Shown: positions 1-6,177 of the stretch, piece after piece
Layout: every line of letters begins with the position of its first letter
Numbering within the stretch: the first letter of the stretch is position 1
Assembly: GCA_029883965.1 (NCBI GenBank)
Contig: JAOUIN010000136.1
Span: forward strand, 1-6,399
Source: Betaproteobacteria bacterium
Lineage (GTDB): Bacteria; Pseudomonadota; Gammaproteobacteria; Burkholderiales; SG8-41
Reading direction: 5' to 3'
DNA: 6,399 nt
Program-made: the position numbers and the translations under genes
Notes under the pieces: model-generated
The model's database searches: none
What the model was told of the DNA's origin: nothing
The model's input: only the letters and a program-made list of their open reading frames with translations

Positions 1-563
1 AGGCCGGGGATGCGCATCTTCAGCCCCTTGAAGTCCGCCACCGATTTGATTTCCTTTTTGAACCAGCCGGTCATCTGCACACCGGTGTTGCCGCAGGGCA
101 GGGCTACCATGCCGAAGGGCGCATAAACCTCGTTCCACAGCGCCTGCCCGCCGCCGTCATACAGCCAGCCGTTCATGCCCTGAAAATTGAGACCGAAAGG
201 CACCGCGGTAAAGTACTGCGCGGCAAAGGTCTTGCCGGTCCAGAAGTAGCTGTTCGCATGATTCATTTCGACGGTGCCGGAGCGCACGGCGTCAAACCCC
301 TCCAGCGCCGGGATCAGTTCGCCGGCGCCGAACACCTGAATCTTCAGCCGGCCGCCCGACATCACCTCAATGCGTTTCGCGAGGTCTGTCGCGCTGCCGG
401 GGCCGTCCATATAGAACGGCGCACCCTTGGGGTACGCGCTGGTCATCTTCCAGGTAAAGGTCTGCGCGGACTGCGCCCGCGAAATCATCGGAAATCCGGC
501 GATTGCGCCACCGGTCGCGGCAATCGCGCCGCCCTTGAGAAACTTTCTGCGATCAGTTGTCAT
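1..563 (-). CDS. TRAP transporter periplasmic substrate-binding protein, DctP/TakP-like (3' end outside window)
   Basis: Periplasmic receptor of a tripartite ATP-independent (TRAP) transporter, which delivers a carboxylate-type ligand to a membrane pair not in this window. Only the first 187 codons are present; the gene continues past the left edge. Residues 5-10 (RRKFLK) followed by a hydrophobic Ala/Gly stretch form a Tat-type signal, with likely cleavage after SRA at 28-30. The mature part follows the TakP pattern: GELIPALEGFDAV (81-93), GNTGVQMTGWF (158-168) and GLKMR (180-184). In DctP proteins the Arg of the last motif (R184 here) binds the ligand carboxylate. Similarity to TakP suggests 2-oxo acids as ligand; this is inference from remembered sequence. 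The start is fixed by AGGAGT six bases before the ATG. It lies downstream of cynS in the same direction, behind a hairpin, so expression would need readthrough or a promoter I cannot see. Confidence 0.9.
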   Translation of the reverse strand, partial: MTTDRRKFLKGGAIAATGGAIAGFPMISRAQSAQTFTWKMTSAYPKGAPFYMDGPGSATDLAKRIEVMSGGRLKIQVFGAGELIPALEGFDAVRSGTVEMNHANSYFWTGKTFAAQYFTAVPFGLNFQGMNGWLYDGGGQALWNEVYAPFGMVALPCGNTGVQMTGWFKKEIKSVADFKGLKMRIPG

Positions 564-580
564 GGACAAACTCCTGTGTG

Positions 581-628
581 GAAAATAGAAACGGGATGAA
601 ACGGCTGGAAATCCGCCGTTTCATCCCG
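581..628 (-). terminator. Hairpin with T-rich tail after cynS (terminator or attenuator)
   Basis: A perfect 14-bp inverted repeat, CGGGATGAAACGGC at 592-605 and its complement at 615-628, encloses a 9-base loop. Read on the minus strand it is followed by TTTCTATTTTC (581-591), which fits an intrinsic terminator for the cyn operon. The T run is interrupted and the next gene starts only about 28 bases beyond the stem, so partial readthrough or an mRNA-stabilising role is also possible. Confidence 0.7.
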
Positions 629-660
629 CGTAATGAGAGCGGTAGTTAATTTGCGCGCGC

Positions 661-1161
661 TTAGTAGGTTTTGTACTGCAGGTACTTGCCGCTCATGACA
701 ATCTGCACCCGATCGCCCTTGGGGTCGGCTTCGCGCTGCAGATCCATTTTGAAATCGATCGCGCTCATGATGCCGTCGCCGAATTCTTCGTGGATCAGTT
801 CCTTGAAGGTCGTACCGTAGACGCTGACCAGTTCGTAAAATCGGTAGATCAGCGGATCCGTCGGCACCGCAGTCGGCAATGAGCCTTTGTACGGCACCTG
901 CTGCAACAACAGCACAGCGTAAGGCGACAGGCCAAGCAGCTTGCCTGCGGCTGCCGCCTGTTCCTTGGTCATCTGCATCTGGCCGAGCAGTGCGGCCGTC
1001 GTCCATTCCTTGCTCGCGCCCACGGTTGCGGCAATCTTGTCCCAGGTCAGACCCTGCTTGATCTTCGCCTCGACCACCAGCTCGGTAACATCATTGCGCG
1101 TCATCGGCCTGGCCATGCTGGCCGCGGCCAGCAGTGCTTCCGGCGCATCATTCTTGTTCAT
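661..1161 (-). CDS. cynS: Cyanate hydratase (cyanase)
   Basis: Cytoplasmic enzyme that reacts cyanate with bicarbonate to give CO2 and carbamate, which breaks down to ammonia and CO2. The protein has 166 residues against 156 in E. coli CynS, the excess being N-terminal. The N-terminal helical domain (about 15-90) contains TTAALLGQ (54-61), and the C-terminal catalytic domain contains PTDPLIYRFYE (100-110), VYGTT and FGDGIMSAIDF (127-137). The catalytic triad known from E. coli (Arg96, Glu99, Ser122) appears as R107, E110 and S133, all shifted by 11, so the active site is intact. AGGAGA five bases upstream supports the ATG at 1161 over later Met codons 16 and 20. It is the last cyn gene, 29 bp after cynD. 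No carbonic anhydrase (cynT) is visible to recycle bicarbonate. Confidence 0.97.
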   Translation of the reverse strand: MNKNDAPEALLAAASMARPMTRNDVTELVVEAKIKQGLTWDKIAATVGASKEWTTAALLGQMQMTKEQAAAAGKLLGLSPYAVLLLQQVPYKGSLPTAVPTDPLIYRFYELVSVYGTTFKELIHEEFGDGIMSAIDFKMDLQREADPKGDRVQIVMSGKYLQYKTY

Positions 1162-1190
1162 GCTTATCTCCTTTTGGTAAAAAATCGGGG

Positions 1191-2111
1191 TTATCCAGCC
1201 ACCGCAACCAGCGGCTTGGCCGGCATCAGCGGCTTGGCAACATCCGCCGCCACCGCATCCGTTGCATCCAGCCCCGGCCTCACCAGCGGCGGATGCCTCG
1301 GATCGTAGTCGGGCGAGTCTCCGGCAAAAGCCTTCGAACGGTCCACCAGGAAATCGATCAGGTGGTTGCGAATGCGGTAGTAATGCGGATGCTTGTGCAG
1401 GTCGTGCCGAGTACGAGCGCGCGGCATGGTGTTGACGACAATCTCGGCGATTTTCGCGTGCGGGCCGTTGGTCATCAGCACGATCTTGTCAGCCAGAAGA
1501 ATCGCCTCGTCCACATCATGAGTGATCATGAACACGGTCTGCTTGGTCTCGGCACATATGCGCAGCACTTCTTCCTGCAGCACGCCGCGCGTCAGCGCAT
1601 CAAGCGCAGAGAACGGTTCGTCCATCAGCAGCATCTTCGGCCGGATCGACAGTGCGCGGGCGATACCGACGCGCTGCTTCATGCCGCCGGAAAGTTCGGC
1701 CGGGCGCTTTTTCTCCGAACCGGTCAGATTGACCAGATCGATGTACTCCTGACAGTGCTTGCGTACCTTTTCCCTGCTCCACTCCGGCCAGCGCGAGGAC
1801 ACAGCAAACGCGATGTTGCCCATGACCGTCAGCCAGGGCATCAATGCATGGCTCTGGAAAATCACCGCGCGGTCCAGGCTGGGGCCGCTGACTTCGCGGC
1901 CGCCGACAAAAACGTATCCCGAAGATGTCTGATCCAGCCCCGACAGCACGTTGAGGATGGTGGTTTTGCCGCAGCCGGAATGGCCGATCAGGCAGACAAA
2001 CTCGCCGGGATCGACGGAGAAGTGCAAATCCTCGAATACCGTGGTCACGGCGCCATCGCGGCCGGTGAATTGTTTGCTGATGCCTTCAATGCGGATCAGT
2101 GGCTCGCTCAT
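1191..2111 (-). CDS. cynD: Cyanate ABC transporter ATP-binding protein (NrtD/CynD family)
   Basis: Cytoplasmic ATPase powering uptake through the adjacent permease. All nucleotide-binding motifs are present: Walker A GHSGCGKTT (43-51), Q-loop Gln86, signature LSGGMKQR (140-147), Walker B LLMDEP (161-166), D-loop SALD and the H-loop His198 in THDVDEA. The later stretch HYYRIRNHLIDFLVDRS (243-259) is typical of the nitrate/cyanate/taurine subgroup (NrtD, CynD, SsuB-like). The cyanate assignment comes from its place between a CynA/CynB pair and cyanase, since the ATPase alone cannot separate nitrate from cyanate. The last 25 or so residues form an Ala/Pro-rich tail beyond the usual end. Its ribosome binding site (GGGGA) overlaps the cynB stop codon, and the gap is 9 bp, so translation is probably coupled. 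Confidence 0.93.
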   Translation of the reverse strand: MSEPLIRIEGISKQFTGRDGAVTTVFEDLHFSVDPGEFVCLIGHSGCGKTTILNVLSGLDQTSSGYVFVGGREVSGPSLDRAVIFQSHALMPWLTVMGNIAFAVSSRWPEWSREKVRKHCQEYIDLVNLTGSEKKRPAELSGGMKQRVGIARALSIRPKMLLMDEPFSALDALTRGVLQEEVLRICAETKQTVFMITHDVDEAILLADKIVLMTNGPHAKIAEIVVNTMPRARTRHDLHKHPHYYRIRNHLIDFLVDRSKAFAGDSPDYDPRHPPLVRPGLDATDAVAADVAKPLMPAKPLVAVAG

Positions 2112-2120
2112 ATCAATCCC

Positions 2121-2963
2121 CTATTCCGCAAACGTGACGAGCTTGGTCAGCTTCGCCATCATCAGATCCAGCATCATGCCGACCAGGCCGATGGATAGAA
2201 TCGCCGTCAGAATGTTGGTAATCGACAGATTGTTCCACTCGTTCCAGACGAAGTAGCCGATGCCGGTGCCGCCGACCAGCATTTCCGCAGCCACGATCAC
2301 CAGCCACGCAATGCTGATGGAGATGCGCATGCCGGTCATGATGGTTGGCGCGGCGGCCGGCAGGATCACCCGGAATGCAGTGCGGAACGAACCGACTTCC
2401 AGAGTGCGCGCGACGTTCAGCCATTCACGACGCACACTGGCGACACCAAAGGCAGTATTGATCAGCATCGGCCACACCGAGCAGATGAAAATCACGAAAA
2501 TCGCCGACACCGCGCTGTCCTTCAGCGTGAACAACGCGAGCGGCATCCAGGCCAGCGGCGATATCGGCTTCAGCACCTGAATGAACGGATCCAGTGCACG
2601 GTACACTGTCGGCGACATGCCGATCAGAAAACCCAGCGGCACGGCCACGAGTGCTGCCAGCAGGTAACCGACCAGCACGCGGCCGATCGAATAGCCGAGC
2701 TGTATGCCGATGCCCTTGTCGTTGGGCCCGCGATCGTAGAACGGCTCGTTCAGGTGCTGCCAGACCTTTTTGCCGAAGTCCGCCGGAGTCGGAAAGGCCG
2801 ATTTCTGCCCGGTGGCCGCCGCCGCGCCGACCAGCGCCGCATACTCGTCATTCACCGTCTGCGGCGCGGCCGTCGGCAACGTCAGCGCATGCCATACACC
2901 GATCCCCAGGAAAAACACGAGCAGCGACAGCATCGGCGCTCGCCAGTTCATCAATCGACTCAT
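2121..2963 (-). CDS. cynB: Cyanate ABC transporter permease (NrtB/CynB family)
   Basis: Inner-membrane subunit forming the transport path. The protein has 280 residues. A first membrane segment lies near 11-29, followed by a periplasmic stretch (about 30-85), then further segments near 88-115, 152-172, 212-230 and 250-270. The coupling-helix (EAA-type) region at about 180-208 has the conserved Gly191 and ILP (200-202) that dock on the ATPase. IQVLKPISPLAWMPLAL (128-144) is a hallmark of the NrtB group. The reading frame is open upstream to 3218, but that part overlaps cynA; the ATG at 2963 is chosen because AGGGAG lies eight bases before it and the protein then begins in the normal family manner. 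It starts 29 bp after the cynA stop. Confidence 0.93.
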   Translation of the reverse strand: MSRLMNWRAPMLSLLVFFLGIGVWHALTLPTAAPQTVNDEYAALVGAAAATGQKSAFPTPADFGKKVWQHLNEPFYDRGPNDKGIGIQLGYSIGRVLVGYLLAALVAVPLGFLIGMSPTVYRALDPFIQVLKPISPLAWMPLALFTLKDSAVSAIFVIFICSVWPMLINTAFGVASVRREWLNVARTLEVGSFRTAFRVILPAAAPTIMTGMRISISIAWLVIVAAEMLVGGTGIGYFVWNEWNNLSITNILTAILSIGLVGMMLDLMMAKLTKLVTFAE

Positions 2964-2992
2964 TTCAGAAGCTCCCTTTTCATGCCTTGAGC

Positions 2993-4360
2993 TCAGGTAC
3001 TCTTGATCGCAAAACTCTTCAGATACGCGTCGGGTTTGGCCGGATCGAACTCCTTGCCCATCACCGTGAATTTCTTGCTGGTAGCGGTCGGCGGCTTCAT
3101 GCCGACTTCCTTCATCAGCTTTGCGGCATCGGTGGCGAGATACACCTCGCGCGCTACCTTGGCGTAATCCACGTCGCCCTTCAGCTGGCCCCAGCGCTTC
3201 ATCTGGGTCAGTATCCAAACGGCGAAGGAATGCCAGGGGAATGGATCAAAATCGATGCGGTTCGGTTCCTTGCGGATGTTGCCGAGACCGTCGGCAAAGG
3301 TGCCGGTCAGCACCTGCTCGACCACCGTCACCGGCTGATTGAGGTAGTTCGCAGGCGCGATGGCTTCGGCGATCTGTTTGCGGTTTTCCTGCTTCGATGC
3401 AAACGCGGTGGCCTCCATGATCGACTTCAGCAGTGCGCGGTAGGTATTGGGCATCGTGGTGACGAATTCCTTGCTCGCCGCAAATGCGCAGCACGGATGA
3501 CCATCCCAGATGTCCTTGGTCAGCGTGTGGATGTAACCCACGCCGTCATACACTGCACGCTGGTTCACCGGGTCCGGCGCGAGGAAACCGTCGATGTTGT
3601 TGGCACGCAGGTTGGCTACCATCTCGGGTGGCGGTACCGAGCGGATCTGTACATCCTTGTCCGGATCAATGCCGTGCTCGGCCAGGAAATAGCGCAGCAG
3701 ATAGTTGTGCATCGAATAGTCGAAAGGCACGGCGAACTTGAAACCTTTCCACGACTTCGGGTCTTTCTTGTCCTTGTGCTTGATCGCCAGCGTGATCGCC
3801 TGGCCGTTGATGTTCTCCACGGCGGGCATCGTGTACGGCAGCGCATTGGCACCCACACCCAGCGTGATCGCCAGCGGCATCGGCGACAGCATGTGTGCGG
3901 CGTCGTATTCCTTGTTGATGGTCTTGTCACGCACTACCGCCCAGCCGGCGGTCTTCACCACTTCGACGTTAAGGCCCTGCCGCGCGTAGAAACCCATGGG
4001 CTGCGACATGATGATCGGCGTCGCACAGGTGATCGGAATGAATCCGACTTTCAGCGAGGTTTTTTCCAGCTTGCCAGTCTGCGCGAAAGCCTCCTTTGCC
4101 ATGCCCATCGGGAAGAACGTGGAAATCGCCGCCATCGCAGTACTCGCGCCCACGGCATTCAGGAAACGCCGGCGCGTTGCATCGTGCGGGAACAGCGCGC
4201 GCATCACGGCAGCTTCCACCACCCGGTTGCCCAACAGTTCGCTGTCGGTGGTCTGCCCGGCGAGATCGGCCTGGTGCGCGGCCTCGCTGTGATGCTGCCC
4301 GCAAGAACAGCCGCGGGTCAGTGATGTGCTGGCGTCGAAAGGATCTTTGAATGCTGACAT
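2993..4360 (-). CDS. cynA: Cyanate ABC transporter substrate-binding protein (CmpA/NrtA/CynA family), Tat-exported
   Basis: Periplasmic receptor that captures the anion for CynB/CynD. The protein has 455 residues. A long N-terminal region carries a Cys/His cluster (CSCGQHH, 18-24), then a Tat motif TRRRFLNAVG (62-71) and hydrophobic stretch ending near AFAQ (91-94). The mature domain has LKVGFIPITCATPIIMSQP (103-121), KTAGWAVVRDK (136-146), SVPPPEMVANLRANNIDGFL (241-260) and DGHPCCAFAASKEF (286-299), all characteristic of the NrtA/CmpA group. Nitrate, bicarbonate and cyanate binders are closely related; cyanate is inferred from the cynS-containing operon. An upstream in-frame Met at 4447 is rejected because the intervening sequence overlaps the inferred promoter and AGGAGA lies six bases before the ATG at 4360. 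It is the first gene of the operon, with an inferred 31-base leader from a sigma-54 promoter. Confidence 0.92.
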   Translation of the reverse strand: MSAFKDPFDASTSLTRGCSCGQHHSEAAHQADLAGQTTDSELLGNRVVEAAVMRALFPHDATRRRFLNAVGASTAMAAISTFFPMGMAKEAFAQTGKLEKTSLKVGFIPITCATPIIMSQPMGFYARQGLNVEVVKTAGWAVVRDKTINKEYDAAHMLSPMPLAITLGVGANALPYTMPAVENINGQAITLAIKHKDKKDPKSWKGFKFAVPFDYSMHNYLLRYFLAEHGIDPDKDVQIRSVPPPEMVANLRANNIDGFLAPDPVNQRAVYDGVGYIHTLTKDIWDGHPCCAFAASKEFVTTMPNTYRALLKSIMEATAFASKQENRKQIAEAIAPANYLNQPVTVVEQVLTGTFADGLGNIRKEPNRIDFDPFPWHSFAVWILTQMKRWGQLKGDVDYAKVAREVYLATDAAKLMKEVGMKPPTATSKKFTVMGKEFDPAKPDAYLKSFAIKST

Positions 4361-4401
4361 GCCGGTTCTCCTGAATTGTTGTGTGTTCCTGCAACCGGTA
4401 T

Positions 4402-4417
4402 TGCAGCAACCGTGCCA
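4402..4417 (-). promoter_or_regulatory. Sigma-54 (RpoN) -24/-12 promoter of the cyn operon
   Basis: On the minus strand the sequence reads TGGCACGGTTGCTGCA. Against the RpoN consensus TGGCACG-N4-TTGCA it differs at one base (C for the first T of the -12 block), and the invariant GG and GC pairs are at the correct spacing. The inferred transcription start is near 4391, 31 bases before the cynA ATG. Position and orientation are right for the operon, and RpoN control agrees with a nitrogen-scavenging role. Confidence 0.75.
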
Positions 4418-4446
4418 GCCTGATCCCGGTGGCCAGGCACGCTGCA

Positions 4447-4459
4447 CAAATGATTGTTT
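4447..4459 (-). promoter_or_regulatory. IHF-like site between sigma-54 promoter and upstream repeats
   Basis: On the minus strand AAACAATCATTTG matches eight of the nine constrained positions of the IHF consensus WATCAANNNNTTR (A instead of T at position 3), with an A/T-rich stretch on its upstream side (4460-4466). It lies at about -56 to -68 from the inferred cyn start, where DNA-bending sites commonly sit at sigma-54 promoters. IHF motifs are degenerate, so this is tentative. Confidence 0.4.
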
Positions 4460-4540
4460 TTAATAAGGAAGTATCTGTACGTTGAGCCGCATGCCCGTCG
4501 ACAGGCACAGTGACCAACGTTGATTAAGCCGCAACGGACG

Positions 4541-4584
4541 CCACAAAACAGTGCGACGCTGCACCGTTTTGTGCGCAGACGCAC
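4541..4584. promoter_or_regulatory. Candidate upstream activating sequence: 32-bp imperfect palindrome with 10-bp phased GTGC/GCAC blocks
   Basis: Positions 4542-4573 form an imperfect palindrome: arms CACAAAACAGTGCGAC and GCTGCACCGTTTTGTG match in 13 of 16 pairs. Four-base blocks CCAC, GTGC, GCAC, GTGC and GCAC begin at 4541, 4551, 4561, 4571 and 4581, exactly 10 bp apart, placing them on one face of the helix. The palindrome lies about 151-182 bp upstream of the inferred cyn start, as expected for an enhancer-binding protein. The unit GCAC-N6-GTGC resembles the NtrC site (GCAC-N7-GTGC) but is one base shorter, so the binding protein is uncertain. Confidence 0.55.
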
Positions 4585-4623
4585 CATCCCGGAGCAACGA
4601 ACGCTGCACATCCGGCCCCAAGT

Positions 4624-4629
4624 TAAAAT
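4624..4629 (+). promoter_or_regulatory. -10 element (TAAAAT) of the M48 protease gene, leaderless start
   Basis: TAAAAT ends six bases before the ATG at 4636, so transcription would start at or next to the first base of the start codon. No Shine-Dalgarno sequence precedes this ATG, which fits a leaderless mRNA. No good -35 element is seen at the expected distance, so an activator may be needed. Confidence 0.4.
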
Positions 4630-4635
4630 CCGCCC

Positions 4636-6087
4636 ATGCGCCTACTACTACTAATCCGGACGGGTGCGCTGTTCGGCATGCTCGCAATCGGAAGTTGCGC
4701 AGTAAATCCGGTCAGCGGCACACCTGACTTTGTGACCATGTCCGAGTCGCAGGAAGTCAGCATCGGACGCAGCGAAGACAAAAAAGTCCGCGAGCAGTAC
4801 GGCATCTATGACGATCCGGCGCTGCAGCGCTACGTCAACGACATCGGTCAGCGCCTGGCCGGGACCAGCCATCGCAGCGGACTCCAGTATCAGTTTCTGG
4901 TCGTCGACTCGCCGCAGGTCAACGCGTTCGCGCTGCCGGGCGGCTATATTTATATTACCCGCGGCATCCTCGCCTATCTGAACTCCGAAGCAGAACTCGC
5001 CGCCGTACTCGGTCACGAAATCGGCCACGTCACCGCGCGCCATTCAGTACAGCAGATTTCAGCCACGACCGCGGCCAATGTAGGCGTATCGTTATTGCAG
5101 ATATTCGTGCCGCAGATACGCAACGCCGGTGGCGACATGCTGATCAATGCGCTGGGCAGCGCACTGTTGTCAGGTTACGGCCGTGAACACGAACTCGAAG
5201 CCGACCGCCTGGGCGCCGAGTATCTGGCCCGCACCGGCTACGACCCCCAGGCCATGATCCGCGTGGTTGGCGTCCTCAAGGACCAGGAACTGTTCGACGC
5301 GGAAGTCGCCAAGGCGGAAGGCCGCGAACCGCGCGCCTATCATGGCCTGTTTGCGTCGCATCCCGACAACGACACCCGGCTGCAGGAGGTTGTGCGCGAA
5401 GCCGGCAGGATAAAAGGCACGGAAAACCGCATTAACCGCGAAGAGTTCATGCAACGCGTGGATCGCATGGTTTTTGCCGACAGCCCGGCACAGGGCATCG
5501 TGCGCGACAACATCTTCTATCACACCGATCTCGGCCTGACCCTGCGTTTCCCGGCCGGCTGGCGCGTACAGAACAATGCGCAGAACGTCGCCGCGCGGAG
5601 CCCCGACCACAATGCCCTGATCGACCTCCGTAGTGCCGGGCCGGCAACAGGCGCGCCCGCGGATACGTTGCGCAAGATACTGAAGCTGGGTGCTGGCAGC
5701 ACGGTCTCGCCACTGACCATCGCCGGACTGCGGGCGGCAATCACCGACCTCACGATCGCAGGCAAACCTACGCGCATCGCCGTCGTGTTCCTCGGAAAGA
5801 GCGCTTTCGCGATCGGCTTGCAGGCCAATTCGGCAGCCGCATTTCAGCAGCACGAAACAGCCATGAACGAAAGCCTGCACAGCTTTCATGCGATCACGGC
5901 ACAGGAACGCGGACTGGCGAAGCCCATGCGCGTGCGCATCATCACCGCACCTGCCGGACTGACCTTCGCCGAACTCGCGCGAACTTCGCCGTTGGGTCGT
6001 TTTGCCGAAGGGCACCTGCGCGTCATCAACGGGCTCTACCCCAAAGGCGAACCCGCCGCAGGCCAGGCGCTTAAAATCGTCGAATGA
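4636..6087 (+). CDS. M48 family zinc metalloprotease lipoprotein, BepA-like catalytic domain with LysM-like C-terminus
   Basis: Envelope protease, probably lipid-anchored, likely acting in outer-membrane protein quality control as BepA/LoiP relatives do. The protein has 483 residues. A short signal ends in lipobox IGSC, predicting lipidation at C21. The catalytic domain (about 35-275) has HEIGH at 127-131 (H127 and H131 zinc ligands, E128 catalytic), the third ligand E187 in HELEAD, and SHPDNDTR with H242, matching the His-switch position of BepA. A middle region (about 290-420, containing LRFPAGWRV) is a separate module I cannot name securely. The end (about 432-482) looks LysM-like: GLTFAELAR, then INGLYP and GQALKIV. 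BepA has TPR repeats there instead. An in-frame TAA at 4624 rules out a longer start. It diverges from the cyn operon and has no clear terminator. Confidence 0.92.
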   Translation: MRLLLLIRTGALFGMLAIGSCAVNPVSGTPDFVTMSESQEVSIGRSEDKKVREQYGIYDDPALQRYVNDIGQRLAGTSHRSGLQYQFLVVDSPQVNAFALPGGYIYITRGILAYLNSEAELAAVLGHEIGHVTARHSVQQISATTAANVGVSLLQIFVPQIRNAGGDMLINALGSALLSGYGREHELEADRLGAEYLARTGYDPQAMIRVVGVLKDQELFDAEVAKAEGREPRAYHGLFASHPDNDTRLQEVVREAGRIKGTENRINREEFMQRVDRMVFADSPAQGIVRDNIFYHTDLGLTLRFPAGWRVQNNAQNVAARSPDHNALIDLRSAGPATGAPADTLRKILKLGAGSTVSPLTIAGLRAAITDLTIAGKPTRIAVVFLGKSAFAIGLQANSAAAFQQHETAMNESLHSFHAITAQERGLAKPMRVRIITAPAGLTFAELARTSPLGRFAEGHLRVINGLYPKGEPAAGQALKIVE

Positions 6088-6138
6088 AATGCGGGACAGA
6101 TCGGGCGTATGAAAACGCGCGTAGAAAGCGCCTGTGGA

Positions 6139-6147
6139 TGCGATAAT
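6139..6147 (+). promoter_or_regulatory. Extended -10 promoter candidate for the glycosyltransferase gene
   Basis: TGCGATAAT fits an extended -10 element (TG-N-TATAAT with one mismatch). The start would lie near 6154, giving a leader of about 24 bases. No -35 match is visible. A TATAAC at 6161-6166 is a weaker alternative. Confidence 0.35.
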
Positions 6148-6177
6148 TGCCCGCCACAACTATAACGAGTACCCGCA

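Larger units (their letters stand above)
4439..4609 (+). repeat. Three direct copies of ACGCTGCAC
   Basis: The 9-mer ACGCTGCAC is present exactly at 4439-4447, 4556-4564 and 4601-4609, all in the same orientation. The middle copy lies inside the 32-bp palindrome; the first abuts the IHF-like site and the third is about 27 bp before the M48 start codon. Three exact copies in about 170 bp are unlikely by chance and suggest binding sites of a shared regulator. Its identity is unknown. Confidence 0.55.

Noticed and set aside
1134..2198. Open frame of 354 codons on the plus strand opposite cynD
   Set aside because: The ATPase on the other strand has every expected motif; this frame has none.
2594..4324. 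Long open frame of 576 codons on the plus strand
   Set aside because: It lies opposite cynA and cynB, has Arg/His-rich low-complexity content typical of the reverse complement of GC-rich genes and no recognisable domain.
2993..4360. Nitrate or bicarbonate transporter (nrtA/cmpA) instead of cyanate
   Set aside because: The families are hard to tell apart by sequence, but the operon ends in an intact cyanase and lacks nitrate reductase genes; cyanate is the simpler reading, though not proven.
4515..4536. CAACGTTG palindrome and CGTTG-N9-CAACG inverted repeat as a CynR-type LysR operator
   Set aside because: Short, not accompanied by a T-N11-A pattern I could support, and no LysR-type gene is adjacent.
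4560..4577. Canonical NtrC binding site
   Set aside because: The half-sites TGCAC and GTGC are separated by six bases instead of seven, so it is reported only as an NtrC-like candidate.
5170..6159. Open frame of 329 codons on the minus strand opposite the M48 gene
   Set aside because: It is an antisense shadow of a well-supported protease gene, with no ribosome binding site or motifs.
6088..6177. Terminator after the M48 gene
   Set aside because: Only a weak four-base GCGC stem without a T run is visible.
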